This document shows positions 50,225-59,221 of a stretch of DNA of 64,000 bases, in pieces. Source of the stretch: Paramagnetospirillum magnetotacticum MS-1 (lineage in GTDB: Bacteria; Pseudomonadota; Alphaproteobacteria; Rhodospirillales; Magnetospirillaceae); NCBI RefSeq assembly GCF_000829825.1, contig NZ_JXSL01000030.1, forward strand, positions 7,501 through 71,500, read 5' to 3'. Numbering within the stretch: the first letter of the stretch is position 1; every line of letters begins with the position of its first letter. The notes under the pieces are model-generated. The model saw nothing but the letters and a program-made list of their open reading frames with translations. It was not told the DNA's origin and did not search any database. The translations under genes and the position numbers were made by a program.

Positions 50225-52165
50225 ATGAGTAGGGGGAAAACTCAAATTTCATGTCTTTCGCGGAAGCTGCCGTTACTGGCGGCCTTGTTGGTCTGCGCCG
50301 AATCGGCCCAGGCGACGGAACCGCCGAAACTGCAACCCGACCAGTCCTTCATCGATACCCGCTACATGGGCCGTCACGCCGGTCAGGACGTGCCGCCCAC
50401 CATGCTGCTCACCGACCTGCCCGTGGCAGAGCCGCTGATGCCCGCCAAGACGGCTTGGCCGACCGAGTTCTTCGCCCAGCGCCGCGCTGTGGCGGCCTCG
50501 GGCAATGTGGCGCTCACCGGTGGGTTTCAGGGCAATGGAAATGTTTCGACCGAAGCCGCTTTGACCAATATGGACATGGGCGGCGTCTCTTTATGGGGCG
50601 GCGCCCGCCACGACCACGTCAAGCCCTATGAGGATGGCGCCGGTCAGCGGGTGAATTACGGCTATGACCGGGTCAACACCCAACTGGCGGCGGCCTGGCG
50701 CCCCGCCCCTGAAAGCCGCCTGTCCGGCTTCCTCATGCGCGACGCCTTCACCAACCACCGCATTCCCAATTACGGCATCGACGCCACCCGGCTGGACCGC
50801 TACGTCGCCTCGACGGTCTTCGAGCATGCCCCCAAGGAGTCCGGGTTCGACCGGGTGGAAGCGGGGGTGGTCTTCGACGCTCTTAGCTACGACGCCGACA
50901 ATACCAGCCTGCGGGACCGGGGCAGCCTGGGTCTGAAATACAACGGATTGTGGACCACCACCCGCGGCGTGATGCGGGGCCAGTTCACCACCGGCGCCTT
51001 CCGCAATACGGTGAGCGCCGATTTCGGCCTGCTGAAATACAATATCGACATCGATGCCCTGTACCCGTCGCAGGGCCAGGCCGTGCACCGCATGCCCGAT
51101 GTCCAGACCTTGCAGGCGGGACTGACCTTCGCCACCACCACCAAACTTTCGGCCCAGGACGCCCTCAGCGCCGCCCTGCGTCTGGACGCGATCCATTCCG
51201 ACGCCAATGACCGCAGCCAGCTGCCGCCGGTTTCAGGAAGCGGCGCCTCGTCCTTCCAGGTCACGCCACAGCAATTGTGGAACCGCTATTACGGCAATAC
51301 GGATTCCAATCCGAGCAATCTGAACATCAGCGCCCGCCTCATGGCGACCCACGACACCGAGGACAAGACCGGGCGATTGCATGCCGATCTGCGCCGGGCC
51401 GTACGCAGCCCCGATGCGGGCGAACGCTTCTACGCCAGTTCCGGTCCTGTCGCCCTCGTCCAGGTGGGCAACCCGCAACTGAACCCGGAGGCCCACCACC
51501 GCCTCGAATTGGGAGCACGCCAGGATGGCGGCGGCTTCAAAGGTAATTTCGCGCCGGACAATCCCACCGGATCCTGGCGGGTGGCCGTATCAGGCTATGG
51601 CGACCGGGTCGTTGACTTCATCACCGCCGACCGGGCGCATGGCCAGCCGGGAATCCTGAAAAGCGACGGCGCCATCATCTACCGCAACGTGGACGCCTAT
51701 CTGGCCGGAGCGGTCATGGAAGGCTGGTGGCAGGTCTCGGAGAATTGGGGGGCTCGGGCCAGGCTGTCCTGGACGCGCGGCGAGAACCTCACCGATTCAC
51801 GCCCCCTCTATCAGATTCCCCCGCTGGACGGCGAAATGGTCCTCGAACACCGACGGGAACTGGCCCCCGACACCGTGGGGTCAGCGGGGGCCCGACTCAG
51901 TTTCGCCGCCACACAGAACCGCATCGACGCCTATAACGCCACTGGTTCTGGCTCTGACACGGCGGGCGGCACGGCGGGCTGGGCGCTGCTCGACCTGTTC
52001 GCCGGGGTGGCGCTGGGGGACAGGGCCGCCCTGACCACCGGGATCGCCAATGTGCTGGACAAGCACTATCACCTTCACGTCAATCCGCTGCCGCAAAGCC
52101 CCACGACCCGGCTGCAATGGGCACCGGGCCGCAACGCCTTCGTCCAGGCGACGGTCAGTTTTTAA
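50225..52165 (+). CDS. TonB-receptor-like outer-membrane barrel without a visible plug
   Basis: A 646-residue outer-membrane protein with a signal peptide (KLPLLAALLVCAESAQA) and beta-barrel features throughout, ending QATVSF with the terminal Phe expected for BAM recognition. The barrel part (GGVSLWGGARHDHVKPYED, NHRIPNYGIDATRLDRYV, RAVRSPDAGERFYAS) resembles copper/iron TonB-dependent receptors of the OprC type. The roughly 130-residue plug domain and a TonB box are not seen between the signal and the barrel (residues 31-95 do not match). It may be a truncated receptor, a plugless porin or a receptor with a diverged plug. The divergent 7TM-DISM kinase and OmpR-type regulator could control it. 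Confidence 0.78.
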   Translation: MSRGKTQISCLSRKLPLLAALLVCAESAQATEPPKLQPDQSFIDTRYMGRHAGQDVPPTMLLTDLPVAEPLMPAKTAWPTEFFAQRRAVAASGNVALTGGFQGNGNVSTEAALTNMDMGGVSLWGGARHDHVKPYEDGAGQRVNYGYDRVNTQLAAAWRPAPESRLSGFLMRDAFTNHRIPNYGIDATRLDRYVASTVFEHAPKESGFDRVEAGVVFDALSYDADNTSLRDRGSLGLKYNGLWTTTRGVMRGQFTTGAFRNTVSADFGLLKYNIDIDALYPSQGQAVHRMPDVQTLQAGLTFATTTKLSAQDALSAALRLDAIHSDANDRSQLPPVSGSGASSFQVTPQQLWNRYYGNTDSNPSNLNISARLMATHDTEDKTGRLHADLRRAVRSPDAGERFYASSGPVALVQVGNPQLNPEAHHRLELGARQDGGGFKGNFAPDNPTGSWRVAVSGYGDRVVDFITADRAHGQPGILKSDGAIIYRNVDAYLAGAVMEGWWQVSENWGARARLSWTRGENLTDSRPLYQIPPLDGEMVLEHRRELAPDTVGSAGARLSFAATQNRIDAYNATGSGSDTAGGTAGWALLDLFAGVALGDRAALTTGIANVLDKHYHLHVNPLPQSPTTRLQWAPGRNAFVQATVSF

Positions 52166-52168
52166 CTC

Positions 52169-53293
52169 TTAGGCCGTGGGGGTTGCTGCGTCCAGCAGCA
52201 TGGCGCGGAACAGGGCCAGCAGGGAGGTGTCGATCTCGTTGCCCATGCGCTCGACCATCATGGTCAGCGCATCTTCCGGCGACATGGGCTCCTTATAGAC
52301 CCGGCGGTCGGTCAGCGCCCCGAAGATGTCGACGATGGAGGCCATGCGCGCCAGTTCGTTAAGCTGCGAGCCCTGAAGTCCGGCGGGATAGCCCGTGCCG
52401 TCCAGTTTCTCGTGATGCTGGGCGGCGATGGTCAGAACGCCCTTAGGCAAATGCTCGCACAGCTTCAGATAATCCACCGACCGCGGCACATGGCTGCGCA
52501 TGACCTGTAATTCCACATCGTCCAGACGGCCAGGCTTGTTCAGCACCTCGTGGGGGATGCCCATCTTGCCGATATCGTGCAGCAGACCGCCGGTGGCCAG
52601 CAGATTGAGATCCTCGCCCTTCAGCCCGATCGTGTGGCCGAACAGGGACAGCAGGGTCGCCACCCGAAGGGAGTGGACATAGGAATAGTTGTCGTGGCCC
52701 TTGACCCCGTTGAGGATCACCTTGAAGTCGTGATTGCTGACCGCGTCCACCAGGGGACCGCAGGCCTCGGTGATTTCGGTGTAGACCAGGGGCTGGCCCT
52801 TGTCGATGAGGTCGGAGATGTTGTTGAAACTGTCCACCGTGCGGCGCAGCGATTCCTTGTACTGGGGCGCCAGATTCTCCCACTCGGCTTCCACCGTCTT
52901 GTTGACCAGCCCCGAAATGGTCTTGATCAGCGTCGAGCGGCGGTAGGGCTTCTCCAGACAGGCGTCGGTGTCATAGGCGGCGCTGCCCAGTTGCGAGATG
53001 GGGCGCGCCAGGGTGCGGATGATAGGCACACCCTTCAGCAGTTTGCGGGTGATCCCGATGGGGTCGCCCCCCATACGCGGCAAGACCTGTTCGTCCAGGA
53101 GGACCACGCAGGGCGGGGTCTTGGCCAGCTTTTCCATGGCATGGTCGAAGCTGTCGAACGCCGCGACCTGATAGAACGACATCAAGGCCGAGACCACTTG
53201 CTGGCGATGCCCCTGATGGGCATCCACCACGGCCACCAGAATCTTGCGGGAGTGATCGGCCAGTTCGGGATTGGTTACCTTGGGAGAACTCAT
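52169..53293 (-). CDS. Response regulator with HD-GYP phosphodiesterase domain
   Basis: A 374-residue protein: receiver domain (about 18-135; candidate phosphoacceptor in VVLLDEQVLPRMGG, and LEKPY Lys) and an HD-GYP domain (about 200-370). Catalytic motifs are complete: HSLRV with the metal His, GGLLHDIGKMGIP, and HHEKLDGTGYPAGLQG, the GYP signature. It predicts c-di-GMP hydrolysis controlled by phosphorylation. It ends 3 bp from the convergent barrel gene. ATG 53293 lies 9 nt after GAGG; a GTG at 53347 would extend it by 18 residues. Confidence 0.92.
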   Translation of the reverse strand: MSSPKVTNPELADHSRKILVAVVDAHQGHRQQVVSALMSFYQVAAFDSFDHAMEKLAKTPPCVVLLDEQVLPRMGGDPIGITRKLLKGVPIIRTLARPISQLGSAAYDTDACLEKPYRRSTLIKTISGLVNKTVEAEWENLAPQYKESLRRTVDSFNNISDLIDKGQPLVYTEITEACGPLVDAVSNHDFKVILNGVKGHDNYSYVHSLRVATLLSLFGHTIGLKGEDLNLLATGGLLHDIGKMGIPHEVLNKPGRLDDVELQVMRSHVPRSVDYLKLCEHLPKGVLTIAAQHHEKLDGTGYPAGLQGSQLNELARMASIVDIFGALTDRRVYKEPMSPEDALTMMVERMGNEIDTSLLALFRAMLLDAATPTA

Positions 53294-53468
53294 GCGGGAC
53301 AGCCTCGGCTTGCACAAACCTCCCGGCCACTCGCGAATCCTCGCCACGCGTTGTCAGAGCCGGTCATTTCCCTGTCTCATGTTCTAGCAATTCCCCTCCC
53401 ATCAGTATGGGGAAACCATTATCAACATGCAACACACGCTCGGTGACGAATCCACGTCTGCCCGGCTC

Positions 53469-53502
53469 AAAAAGTAGGCCCTCTTCCCAAGGGAAGAGGG
53501 CC
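53469..53502 (-). terminator. Terminator downstream of phaB
   Basis: GGCCCTCTTCCC (53477-53488) and GGGAAGAGGGCC (53491-53502) are perfectly complementary, and on the minus strand the stem is followed by TACTTTTT. It closes the phaA-phaB transcript 30 bp after the stop codon. Confidence 0.85.
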
Positions 53503-53531
53503 CGCCATTTCGCCGAAGTGGCAAAAACGGA

Positions 53532-54254
53532 TCAATACATGTGCTGGCCGCCATTGACCGAGAGGGTCGAGCCGGTGATGAAATCGGCTTCGTCGGCGAT
53601 CAGGAACATGACGCAGCGCGCAATGTCCTCGGCGCGCCCCAAACGGCCCACCGGGATCTTGGCGATGATCTTTTCCAGAACCGCGGGCGGCACGGCGCGG
53701 ACCATATCGGTGTCCACATAGCCGGGCGCGATGGCGTTGACGGTGATGTTCTTAGCGGCGCCTTCCTGGGCCAGGGCCTTGGTGAAGCCGTGGATGCCCG
53801 ACTTGGCGGCGGCATAGTTGACCTGGCCGTACTGACCGGCCTGGCCGTTGATGGAGCCGATATTGACGATACGGCCGAACCCACGCTCACGCATGGAATC
53901 GATGGCCAGACGCGCCATGTTGAAGCACGAGGTCAGGTTGGTGTGAATCACCTCTTCCCACATCTGATAGCTCATGCGGTGCAAGGTGGCGTCACGGGTG
54001 ATACCGGCATTGTTGACGATGATCTCGACCGGGCCGTGCTCGGCGGTAATCTTGGCGATGGCGGCTTCGCAGGCGGGATAGCTGCCCACATCCCACTTCA
54101 TGGAGGGAATGCCGGTATCGGCGGTGAACTTGGCCGCAGCCTCGTCATTGCCGCCGTAATTGGCCACCACTTTGTAGCCGGCCTTCTTCAAGGTCACCGA
54201 AATCTCGCGGCCAATGCCGCGGGTGCCGCCGGTCACAATTGCTAAACGACCCAT
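53532..54254 (-). CDS. phaB: Acetoacetyl-CoA reductase (NADPH)
   Basis: A 240-residue SDR enzyme that reduces acetoacetyl-CoA to (R)-3-hydroxybutyryl-CoA for polyhydroxybutyrate synthesis. TGGTRGIGREI is the cofactor motif near residue 8, NAGITRDATLHRM follows, and INGQAGQYGQVNYAAAKSGIHGFT holds the Tyr-Lys pair; the C-terminus ends ITGSTLSVNGGQHMY as in PhaB. It lies 142 bp after phaA on the same strand with a hairpin between. Confidence 0.95.
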   Translation of the reverse strand: MGRLAIVTGGTRGIGREISVTLKKAGYKVVANYGGNDEAAAKFTADTGIPSMKWDVGSYPACEAAIAKITAEHGPVEIIVNNAGITRDATLHRMSYQMWEEVIHTNLTSCFNMARLAIDSMRERGFGRIVNIGSINGQAGQYGQVNYAAAKSGIHGFTKALAQEGAAKNITVNAIAPGYVDTDMVRAVPPAVLEKIIAKIPVGRLGRAEDIARCVMFLIADEADFITGSTLSVNGGQHMY

Positions 54255-54344
54255 GGACTTCTCCTCTATTACTGTGTCTCCGCTCGGATCTTTGCTGCCG
54301 GTTCGCTCCGGCTGTCCGATCTGTAAATCCGTCCTGTGGAAAGC

Positions 54345-54375
54345 GGGGAAGCCGCCGGGCGGGCGCGGCTCCCCC
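54345..54375 (-). other. Hairpin in the phaA-phaB intergenic region
   Basis: GGGGAAGCCGC and GCGGCTCCCCC can form an 11-bp stem with one mismatch and a 9-nt loop, 22 bp before phaA ends. On the minus strand it is followed by GCTTTCC only, so it may stabilise mRNA or attenuate rather than fully terminate. Confidence 0.4.
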
Positions 54376-54396
54376 TTATTTCAAAACCCGGTCAGA

Positions 54397-55569
54397 TCAG
54401 CGCTCGACGCACAGAGCGATGCCCATGCCGCCGCCGATGCACAGGGTGGCAAGACCCTTCTTGGCATTGCGCTTGCCCATTTCGTGCAGCAGGCCGACCA
54501 GGATGCGGGCGCCCGAGGCGCCGATGGGATGGCCGATGGCGATGGCGCCGCCATTGACGTTCACCTTGGAGGTGTCCCAGCCCATGCCCTTGTTGACCGA
54601 AATGGCCTGGGCGGCGAAGGCCTCATTGGCCTCGATCAGGTCCAGGTCCTCGTGCTTCCAGCCCAGCTTGGCCAGCAGCTTCTGCGAGGCGGGAACCGGA
54701 CCATAGCCCATGGTGCTGGGATCGACACCGGCGGTGGCCCAGCCAGCGATGCGGGCCAAGGGCGTGATGCCGCGCTTATCGGCTTCCTTGGCGGTCATCA
54801 GGACCAGGGCGGCGGCGCCGTCATTGATGCCCGAAGCATTGGCGGCGGTCACCGTGCCGTCCTTCTTGAAGGCGGGCTTGGGCTTGGCGATCTGGTCGAG
54901 AGTGGCGCCCATGCGGACGAACTCGTCGGTGTCGAACAGCTTCTCTTCCCGCTTGACCGTGATGGTGACGGGAGTGATCTCGTCCTTGAACTTGCCAGCC
55001 TTGATGGCGGCCTCGGCCTTGTTCTGCGACGCCAGGGCGAAGGCGTCCTGCTCCTCGCGCGAAATCTGGAACTTCTCGGCCAGATTCTCGGCGGTGATGC
55101 CCATGTGGATGGGGTTGAAGGCGTCGGTCAGGCCGTCCTTGATCATGGTGTCGACCAGGGCGGCGTCGCCCATCTTGACGCCGCCGCGCATATAGATGGC
55201 GTGCTGAGCGTTGCTCATGCTCTCCTGGCCGCCGGCGACGATGATGTTGGCATCGCCCAGCTTGATGGCCTGGAAGCCGAGCGCCACGGCGCGCAGGCCC
55301 GAGCCACACAGCTGGTTGATGGCCATGGCGGTGGCGGTGTTGGGAATACCGGCCTTGATGGCGGCCTGACGGGCGGTGTTCTGGCCACAGCCGGCGGACA
55401 GGATGTGACCCAGCAGAACCTCGTCCACGGCCTCGGCCTCAACCCCGGCGCGCTTGAGCGCCTCACGGATGACGATCTCGCCCAGCTGGGCCGCCTGCAA
55501 TCCGGCCAGGGAGCCGTTGAACGAGCCGACGGGAGTGCGGGTGGCGGCGGCGATAACGATGTCGGTCAT
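54397..55569 (-). CDS. phaA: Acetyl-CoA acetyltransferase (beta-ketothiolase)
   Basis: A 390-residue thiolase that condenses two acetyl-CoA. Catalytic residues are visible: Cys in [16 protein letters not shown] near 88, His in [20 protein letters not shown] near 348, and Cys in [15 protein letters not shown] near 378. The order of genes (phaC, phaA, phaB) and the following reductase mark it as the PHB-pathway enzyme. The ATG at 55569 follows AGGAGACAA. An inverted repeat lies 64 bp upstream. Confidence 0.95.
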   Translation of the reverse strand: MTDIVIAAATRTPVGSFNGSLAGLQAAQLGEIVIREALKRAGVEAEAVDEVLLGHILSAGCGQNTARQAAIKAGIPNTATAMAINQLCGSGLRAVALGFQAIKLGDANIIVAGGQESMSNAQHAIYMRGGVKMGDAALVDTMIKDGLTDAFNPIHMGITAENLAEKFQISREEQDAFALASQNKAEAAIKAGKFKDEITPVTITVKREEKLFDTDEFVRMGATLDQIAKPKPAFKKDGTVTAANASGINDGAAALVLMTAKEADKRGITPLARIAGWATAGVDPSTMGYGPVPASQKLLAKLGWKHEDLDLIEANEAFAAQAISVNKGMGWDTSKVNVNGGAIAIGHPIGASGARILVGLLHEMGKRNAKKGLATLCIGGGMGIALCVER

Positions 55570-55632
55570 GAGCTTGTTGTCTCCTCGGGTGGATATAGGG
55601 CCGCATGGGGCGGGACCACTTGGGGGAGATAT

Positions 55633-55655
55633 CTTTCTGGTCTAATTCCAGAAAG
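55633..55655. promoter_or_regulatory. Inverted repeat between phaC and phaA
   Basis: CTTTCTGG-TCTAATT-CCAGAAAG is a perfect 8-bp dyad in the 136-bp gap between phaC (stop 55706) and phaA (start 55569). It may be an operator for phaA or an mRNA hairpin; no T-run follows, so it is not a typical terminator. Confidence 0.4.
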
Positions 55656-55705
55656 CTGCCTCCCCCCGCTTTCATAGCGCTTCGGTTACCCCTTATGCAA
55701 CCGGT

Positions 55706-56971
55706 CTAAACGCCTGCTCTGCGGTGCAGCCATCGCATGAGCGGCCCGTAGACCTCGGTCTTGGCGCGCGGTCCGGTCAGCATGCCCACATGCCCGCCGG
55801 ACAGTCGCATCAGCTTGGCACTTGGGATGCGTTCCCACAATGGTAAAGCGGAGGCTGGCGGCACAATCCTGTCGCGATGGGGAATCATGACCAAAGTGGG
55901 AATTGTAACTTCATCGGGGTTGACGGGCCTGCCTTCGATACACCAGCGCCCCTCCACGGGATCGTTTCCGCCGTACCAGCCGAACAGGCATTCGCGGGCC
56001 ACGGGCCCGGCCAGGGCGACACCGTCATTGGCCCAATCTTCCAGCGCCACGAAATCGCGCGCCCTGGCGCTCCTGCGCTTCAAACGGGCAAAAGCCGTGA
56101 ATTTGCGGGCGGCCAGGCCGGGATCGAGACCGGCGAACATGGCCTGAAGCATGTCCACCGGCACCTCGCCCACCCCATCGATCAGGGCGCCCATGGGCTG
56201 GGCCAGGGCCTTCATCAGCACGGCGTTGGATTCGCGACCGGTGACGAAGTCGAAGGGCGTGGCCAGCAGCACCAGAGCCGACACCGATTCGGGGCGCCGC
56301 TGGGCCAGGGCCAGGGCCAGCAGCCCGCCCATGCAATAGCCCACCACCGCCGGTTTTCGTCCGGTGAGGCGCAGCACCTCGTCCAGGGCCGCCCCCAGCC
56401 TTCCTGCGATGTAGTCGGTCAGGGTGAAATTCTTCTCCGCCTCGCCCGGCGCGTCCCAGTCCACCAGGAACGGCGCCAATCCCTTGGCGGCAAGATAGCG
56501 CATCAGGCTGCGCTTTTGCGTCAGGTCCAGGATATAGGCGCGGTTGATCAGCGATGGCACCACCAGGACCGGACGCGCATTGTCGCAATCGGGCAGGCGG
56601 TAATCGCGCAAACATGTGGTGCCCTGGCGCCAGATTTCGGGCGCGGGCGGCAGGGATCGCCGATAGGGATGGTGGCGATAGGCATCGATACCAGCGAGAA
56701 AGGCCTCGTGACGGCGGATGGATTCGGCGGCGACGGCCTCGTCAAGCCGGGTCCAGGCGTCGGGTCCCGCGTCCTTTAGGCTTTGCGCCAGATCTTGCCC
56801 CGCTTGCGCCAAGGGCGGCTTCCAGCCGAGCGATCCGTCCTTCAAGTGCTTCAACGCGGCGCGCGAGCTCATCAGGGTCGAGGCGTGGGTCATGAGATGC
56901 AGCGGCAGTGGCCGCGGCCCGGTCCGGGGTACCGGATTGCCCTGTCCGCTCATCCGCTTTCGGTCCACCAT
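55706..56971 (-). CDS. phaC: Polyhydroxyalkanoate synthase, PhaC type
   Basis: A 421-residue alpha/beta-hydrolase-fold synthase that polymerises hydroxyacyl-CoA. The lipase-like box GYCMGGLLALALA carries the catalytic Cys; the Asp is in PHRDRIVPP and the His in SGGHVGMLTGP. The N-terminal region contains EAFLAGIDAYRHHPYRRSLPPA. The size fits class III/IV or short PhaC. I prefer ATG 56971 because GAAGGTGA lies 8 nt upstream and third-position GC is high from there; ATG 56893 would be shorter. The gene overlaps the upstream PhaE-like ORF by 230 nt in another frame. Confidence 0.85.
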   Translation of the reverse strand: MVDRKRMSGQGNPVPRTGPRPLPLHLMTHASTLMSSRAALKHLKDGSLGWKPPLAQAGQDLAQSLKDAGPDAWTRLDEAVAAESIRRHEAFLAGIDAYRHHPYRRSLPPAPEIWRQGTTCLRDYRLPDCDNARPVLVVPSLINRAYILDLTQKRSLMRYLAAKGLAPFLVDWDAPGEAEKNFTLTDYIAGRLGAALDEVLRLTGRKPAVVGYCMGGLLALALAQRRPESVSALVLLATPFDFVTGRESNAVLMKALAQPMGALIDGVGEVPVDMLQAMFAGLDPGLAARKFTAFARLKRRSARARDFVALEDWANDGVALAGPVARECLFGWYGGNDPVEGRWCIEGRPVNPDEVTIPTLVMIPHRDRIVPPASALPLWERIPSAKLMRLSGGHVGMLTGPRAKTEVYGPLMRWLHRRAGV

Positions 56972-57155
56972 GGGGTTGGTTCACCTTCAGCCCGGTGGCC
57001 TGGGCCACCGCGGCAGCGCTCTGCGTCATCATGGCCACGCCGCGGGCAACAGCCTCGGCAAGGGCGGGATCGGCGGCCACGGCCGCCACCTGTTCCTGCC
57101 ACAGGTCGAGATAGCGGCGCGCAAGCGCCTGAAAATCGGGTGGCGCGTCAGACAT
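56742..57155 (-). CDS. PhaE-like small ORF overlapping phaC
   Basis: A 137-residue protein starting MSDAPPDFQALARRYLDLWQ, containing AVAADPALAEAVARGVAMM and a C-terminal coiled coil ELARRVEALEGRIARLEAAL. The helical layout and position resemble a class III PHA synthase PhaE subunit or a phasin-like factor, but it is far shorter than typical PhaE (about 350). High third-position GC stops near 56971, where phaC begins in another frame, yet the coiled coil is well kept. The start has only a weak ribosome site. Confidence 0.55.
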   Translation of the reverse strand: MSDAPPDFQALARRYLDLWQEQVAAVAADPALAEAVARGVAMMTQSAAAVAQATGLKVNQPHGGPKADERTGQSGTPDRAAATAAASHDPRLDPDELARRVEALEGRIARLEAALGASGARSGAKPKGRGTRRLDPA

Positions 57156-57321
57156 GGCCGGATCATAGCCCAGGCACCATCCCTTGACCATACGGACCGG
57201 GCGCATTTCACCAAGGCGCAAGAAAATTGTTGCCAATCGACGCGCCCCGTAAAACTCTGTTACTGTTGGTGCAATGCAGCGGGCAATGCCGCCCTCCGAA
57301 CAGAATCGAGACAAACAGCAG

Positions 57322-57885
57322 ATGTCAGAGTCCCAGACCTCCGCCAAGGCCCCGATCACGATCAAGAAATACGCCAATCGCCGTCTGTACAACACGGCGA
57401 CCAGCAGCTATGTCACCCTGGACCACCTGTCCCAGATGGTGAAGGACGGTGACGATTTCGTGGTCTACGACGCCAAGACCGGCGAGGATATCACCCGCTC
57501 GGTTCTGACCCAGATCATCGTCGAAGAAGAATCCAAGGGTGGACAGAACCTGCTGCCCATCAGCTTCCTGCGCCAGTTGATCGGCTTTTACGGCGATTCC
57601 CTGGGCGGGCTGGTGCCGCGCTACCTGGAATATTCCATGCAGGCCTTCTCCCATAACGAACAGCAGATGCGCGACTATATGCGCAACGCGCTGGAAGGGA
57701 TGTTCCCCTTCGGCCCGTTCGAGGACATGGGCAAGAAGAACATGGCCTTCATGGAAAGCGCCATGAAGATGTTCTCGCCCTTCTATCCCCATGGCGCCGA
57801 CGGCTCCTCGCCCAAGGTCGAGGATCTGCAGGCCAGCGTTTCCGCCCTGCAAAAGCAGATCGATCAGCTGACCAAGAAGAAGTAG
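57322..57885 (+). CDS. phaR: Polyhydroxyalkanoate synthesis repressor PhaR
   Basis: A 187-residue regulator with the PHB/PHA accumulation DNA-binding domain at the N-terminus (ITIKKYANRRLYNTATSSYV, LDHLSQMVKDGDDFVVYDA) and the C-terminal region LLPISFLRQLIGFYGDSLGG plus a coiled coil to the KKK tail. PhaR represses phasin and PHA genes and also binds PHA granules. It is divergent from the phaE-like/phaC genes. The 166-bp gap contains GCAATGCAGC and GGCAATGCC repeats, possible operator material. ATG 57322 is chosen; 57274 would extend it. Confidence 0.93.
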   Translation: MSESQTSAKAPITIKKYANRRLYNTATSSYVTLDHLSQMVKDGDDFVVYDAKTGEDITRSVLTQIIVEEESKGGQNLLPISFLRQLIGFYGDSLGGLVPRYLEYSMQAFSHNEQQMRDYMRNALEGMFPFGPFEDMGKKNMAFMESAMKMFSPFYPHGADGSSPKVEDLQASVSALQKQIDQLTKKK

Positions 57886-57889
57886 GGGG

Positions 57890-57918
57890 AAGCGGGCTGC
57901 GCGCCCGCTTGCCTTTCC
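57890..57918 (+). terminator. Terminator after phaR
   Basis: AAGCGGGC pairs with GCCCGCTT around a TGCGC loop, followed by GCCTTTCCTTTCT. It sits in the 36-bp gap before the convergent M16 gene. Confidence 0.65.
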
Positions 57919-57921
57919 TTT

Positions 57922-59220
57922 CTACGGCACCGGCCTTCCCACCGCCACGAAGGACAGGGCGTCGGCGTCCAGCAGCCGCTTTGCGGCGTGGCGCGCGTCA
58001 TCCATGCTGACCTTTTCGATCATGGCGGCGCGGCGATCCAGGAAGTCGATACCCAGCTTGTCCACCTGCATCTGCACCAATAGGGCGGCGATGGCCGTGG
58101 TGGAATCCTGGCTTAGAGGAAACGAGCCGTTGAGATAGGTCTTGGCGTCGGCCAGTTCCTTCTCGGTCGGCCCTTCGTCGTGCATGCGGCGGAACTCTTG
58201 CCTGATCAGCCGGACGGATTCGCCGAACCGCGAGGCTTCGGTGGCCACCGAACCGATAATCATGCCGGAATGGGCAAGGGGCGACAGATAGGAGGTGACG
58301 GAATAGGCCAGTCCGCGCTTTTCCCGCACCTCCTCGGTCAGGCGCGACGCGAAGCCGCCGCCGCCCAGGATGTAGTTCACCACATAGGCGGCATACCATT
58401 GGGGATCGTCGCGGCGCAGGCCGGGCAGCACGAAGAGCGCCGTGGTCTGGGGATTGTCCTTGGGGATCAGGCTGAGCCCGGCCGGAGCATGGGCCGCCAC
58501 ATCACTGATCTCACCCAGGGTTCCCGTGGCGGGAAGGGCACCGAACACCTCGTCCAGGCGACGCGCCAGTTCGTCCGGCGTCATGTCACCGACCACCGCC
58601 ACCACCAGCCGGTCGCGGGTCAGCTGAGCCCGCGCCAGGGCGCGCAGATCGGCCACCTGGATGGTCTTGACCGTCTCGACCGCGCCCCGCGGCGATCGGG
58701 CATAGGCGTGACCGGCAAAAGCAGTCTCGAAAAGGCGGCGCGAGGCCTGGGCGCCGGGGTCCTGGCTTTCGCGCATCAGGCCAGCCAGCAACTGACCCCG
58801 GATGCGCTCCACCGGCTCCTTGTCGAAGCGCGGCTGGGAGAGAGACAGGCGGAACAGGTCGAAGGCGGCGTCCTTGTTCTCGGACAATGTCTTGAGATGC
58901 CCAGCGAAGGAGTCCCGCCCGGCATTGAAGCCCAGCGTGATGACCTTGTCCTCGAGGATCTGCTGAAAGGCCTGGGAGTCATAGGGACCCGCACCTTCGT
59001 CCAGCAGGGCCGCCATCATGCCCGCCAGCCCGGATTTGGCCGCCGGATCATGGGCGGCACCGCCCTTGAAGGCGATCTCCATGGCGATAATCGGGTTGGA
59101 ATGATCCTGGACCAGCCAGGCCTCGATTCCCTTGGCGCTGGTTACCTTCTCCACCGTTACGGCAGCGGCGGGAAGGCTGACCAACAGCAGCGCCAGCACG
59201 ACGACGATACGGCCAAGCAT
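57922..59220 (-). CDS. M16 family peptidase-like protein, zinc motif absent
   Basis: A 432-residue exported protein (signal LGRIVVVLALLLVSLPAAAV) of the M16 (pitrilysin/processing peptidase) family. The HxxEH zinc motif is missing at its usual place, where the sequence reads SGLAGMMAALLDEGAG. The C-terminal half keeps the family landmarks, including LGGGGFASRLTEEVREKRGLAYS. Proteins of this kind act as the non-catalytic partner of an active M16 subunit. The active partner is the gene immediately upstream, with 1 bp between the stop and this start. Confidence 0.93.
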   Translation of the reverse strand: MLGRIVVVLALLLVSLPAAAVTVEKVTSAKGIEAWLVQDHSNPIIAMEIAFKGGAAHDPAAKSGLAGMMAALLDEGAGPYDSQAFQQILEDKVITLGFNAGRDSFAGHLKTLSENKDAAFDLFRLSLSQPRFDKEPVERIRGQLLAGLMRESQDPGAQASRRLFETAFAGHAYARSPRGAVETVKTIQVADLRALARAQLTRDRLVVAVVGDMTPDELARRLDEVFGALPATGTLGEISDVAAHAPAGLSLIPKDNPQTTALFVLPGLRRDDPQWYAAYVVNYILGGGGFASRLTEEVREKRGLAYSVTSYLSPLAHSGMIIGSVATEASRFGESVRLIRQEFRRMHDEGPTEKELADAKTYLNGSFPLSQDSTTAIAALLVQMQVDKLGIDFLDRRAAMIEKVSMDDARHAAKRLLDADALSFVAVGRPVP

Positions 59221-59221
59221 C

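Noticed and set aside
50251-50631. ATG after AGGGGG inside the barrel gene
   Set aside because: It is out of frame with the barrel, 14 nt from the purine run, and gives a protein without recognisable features.
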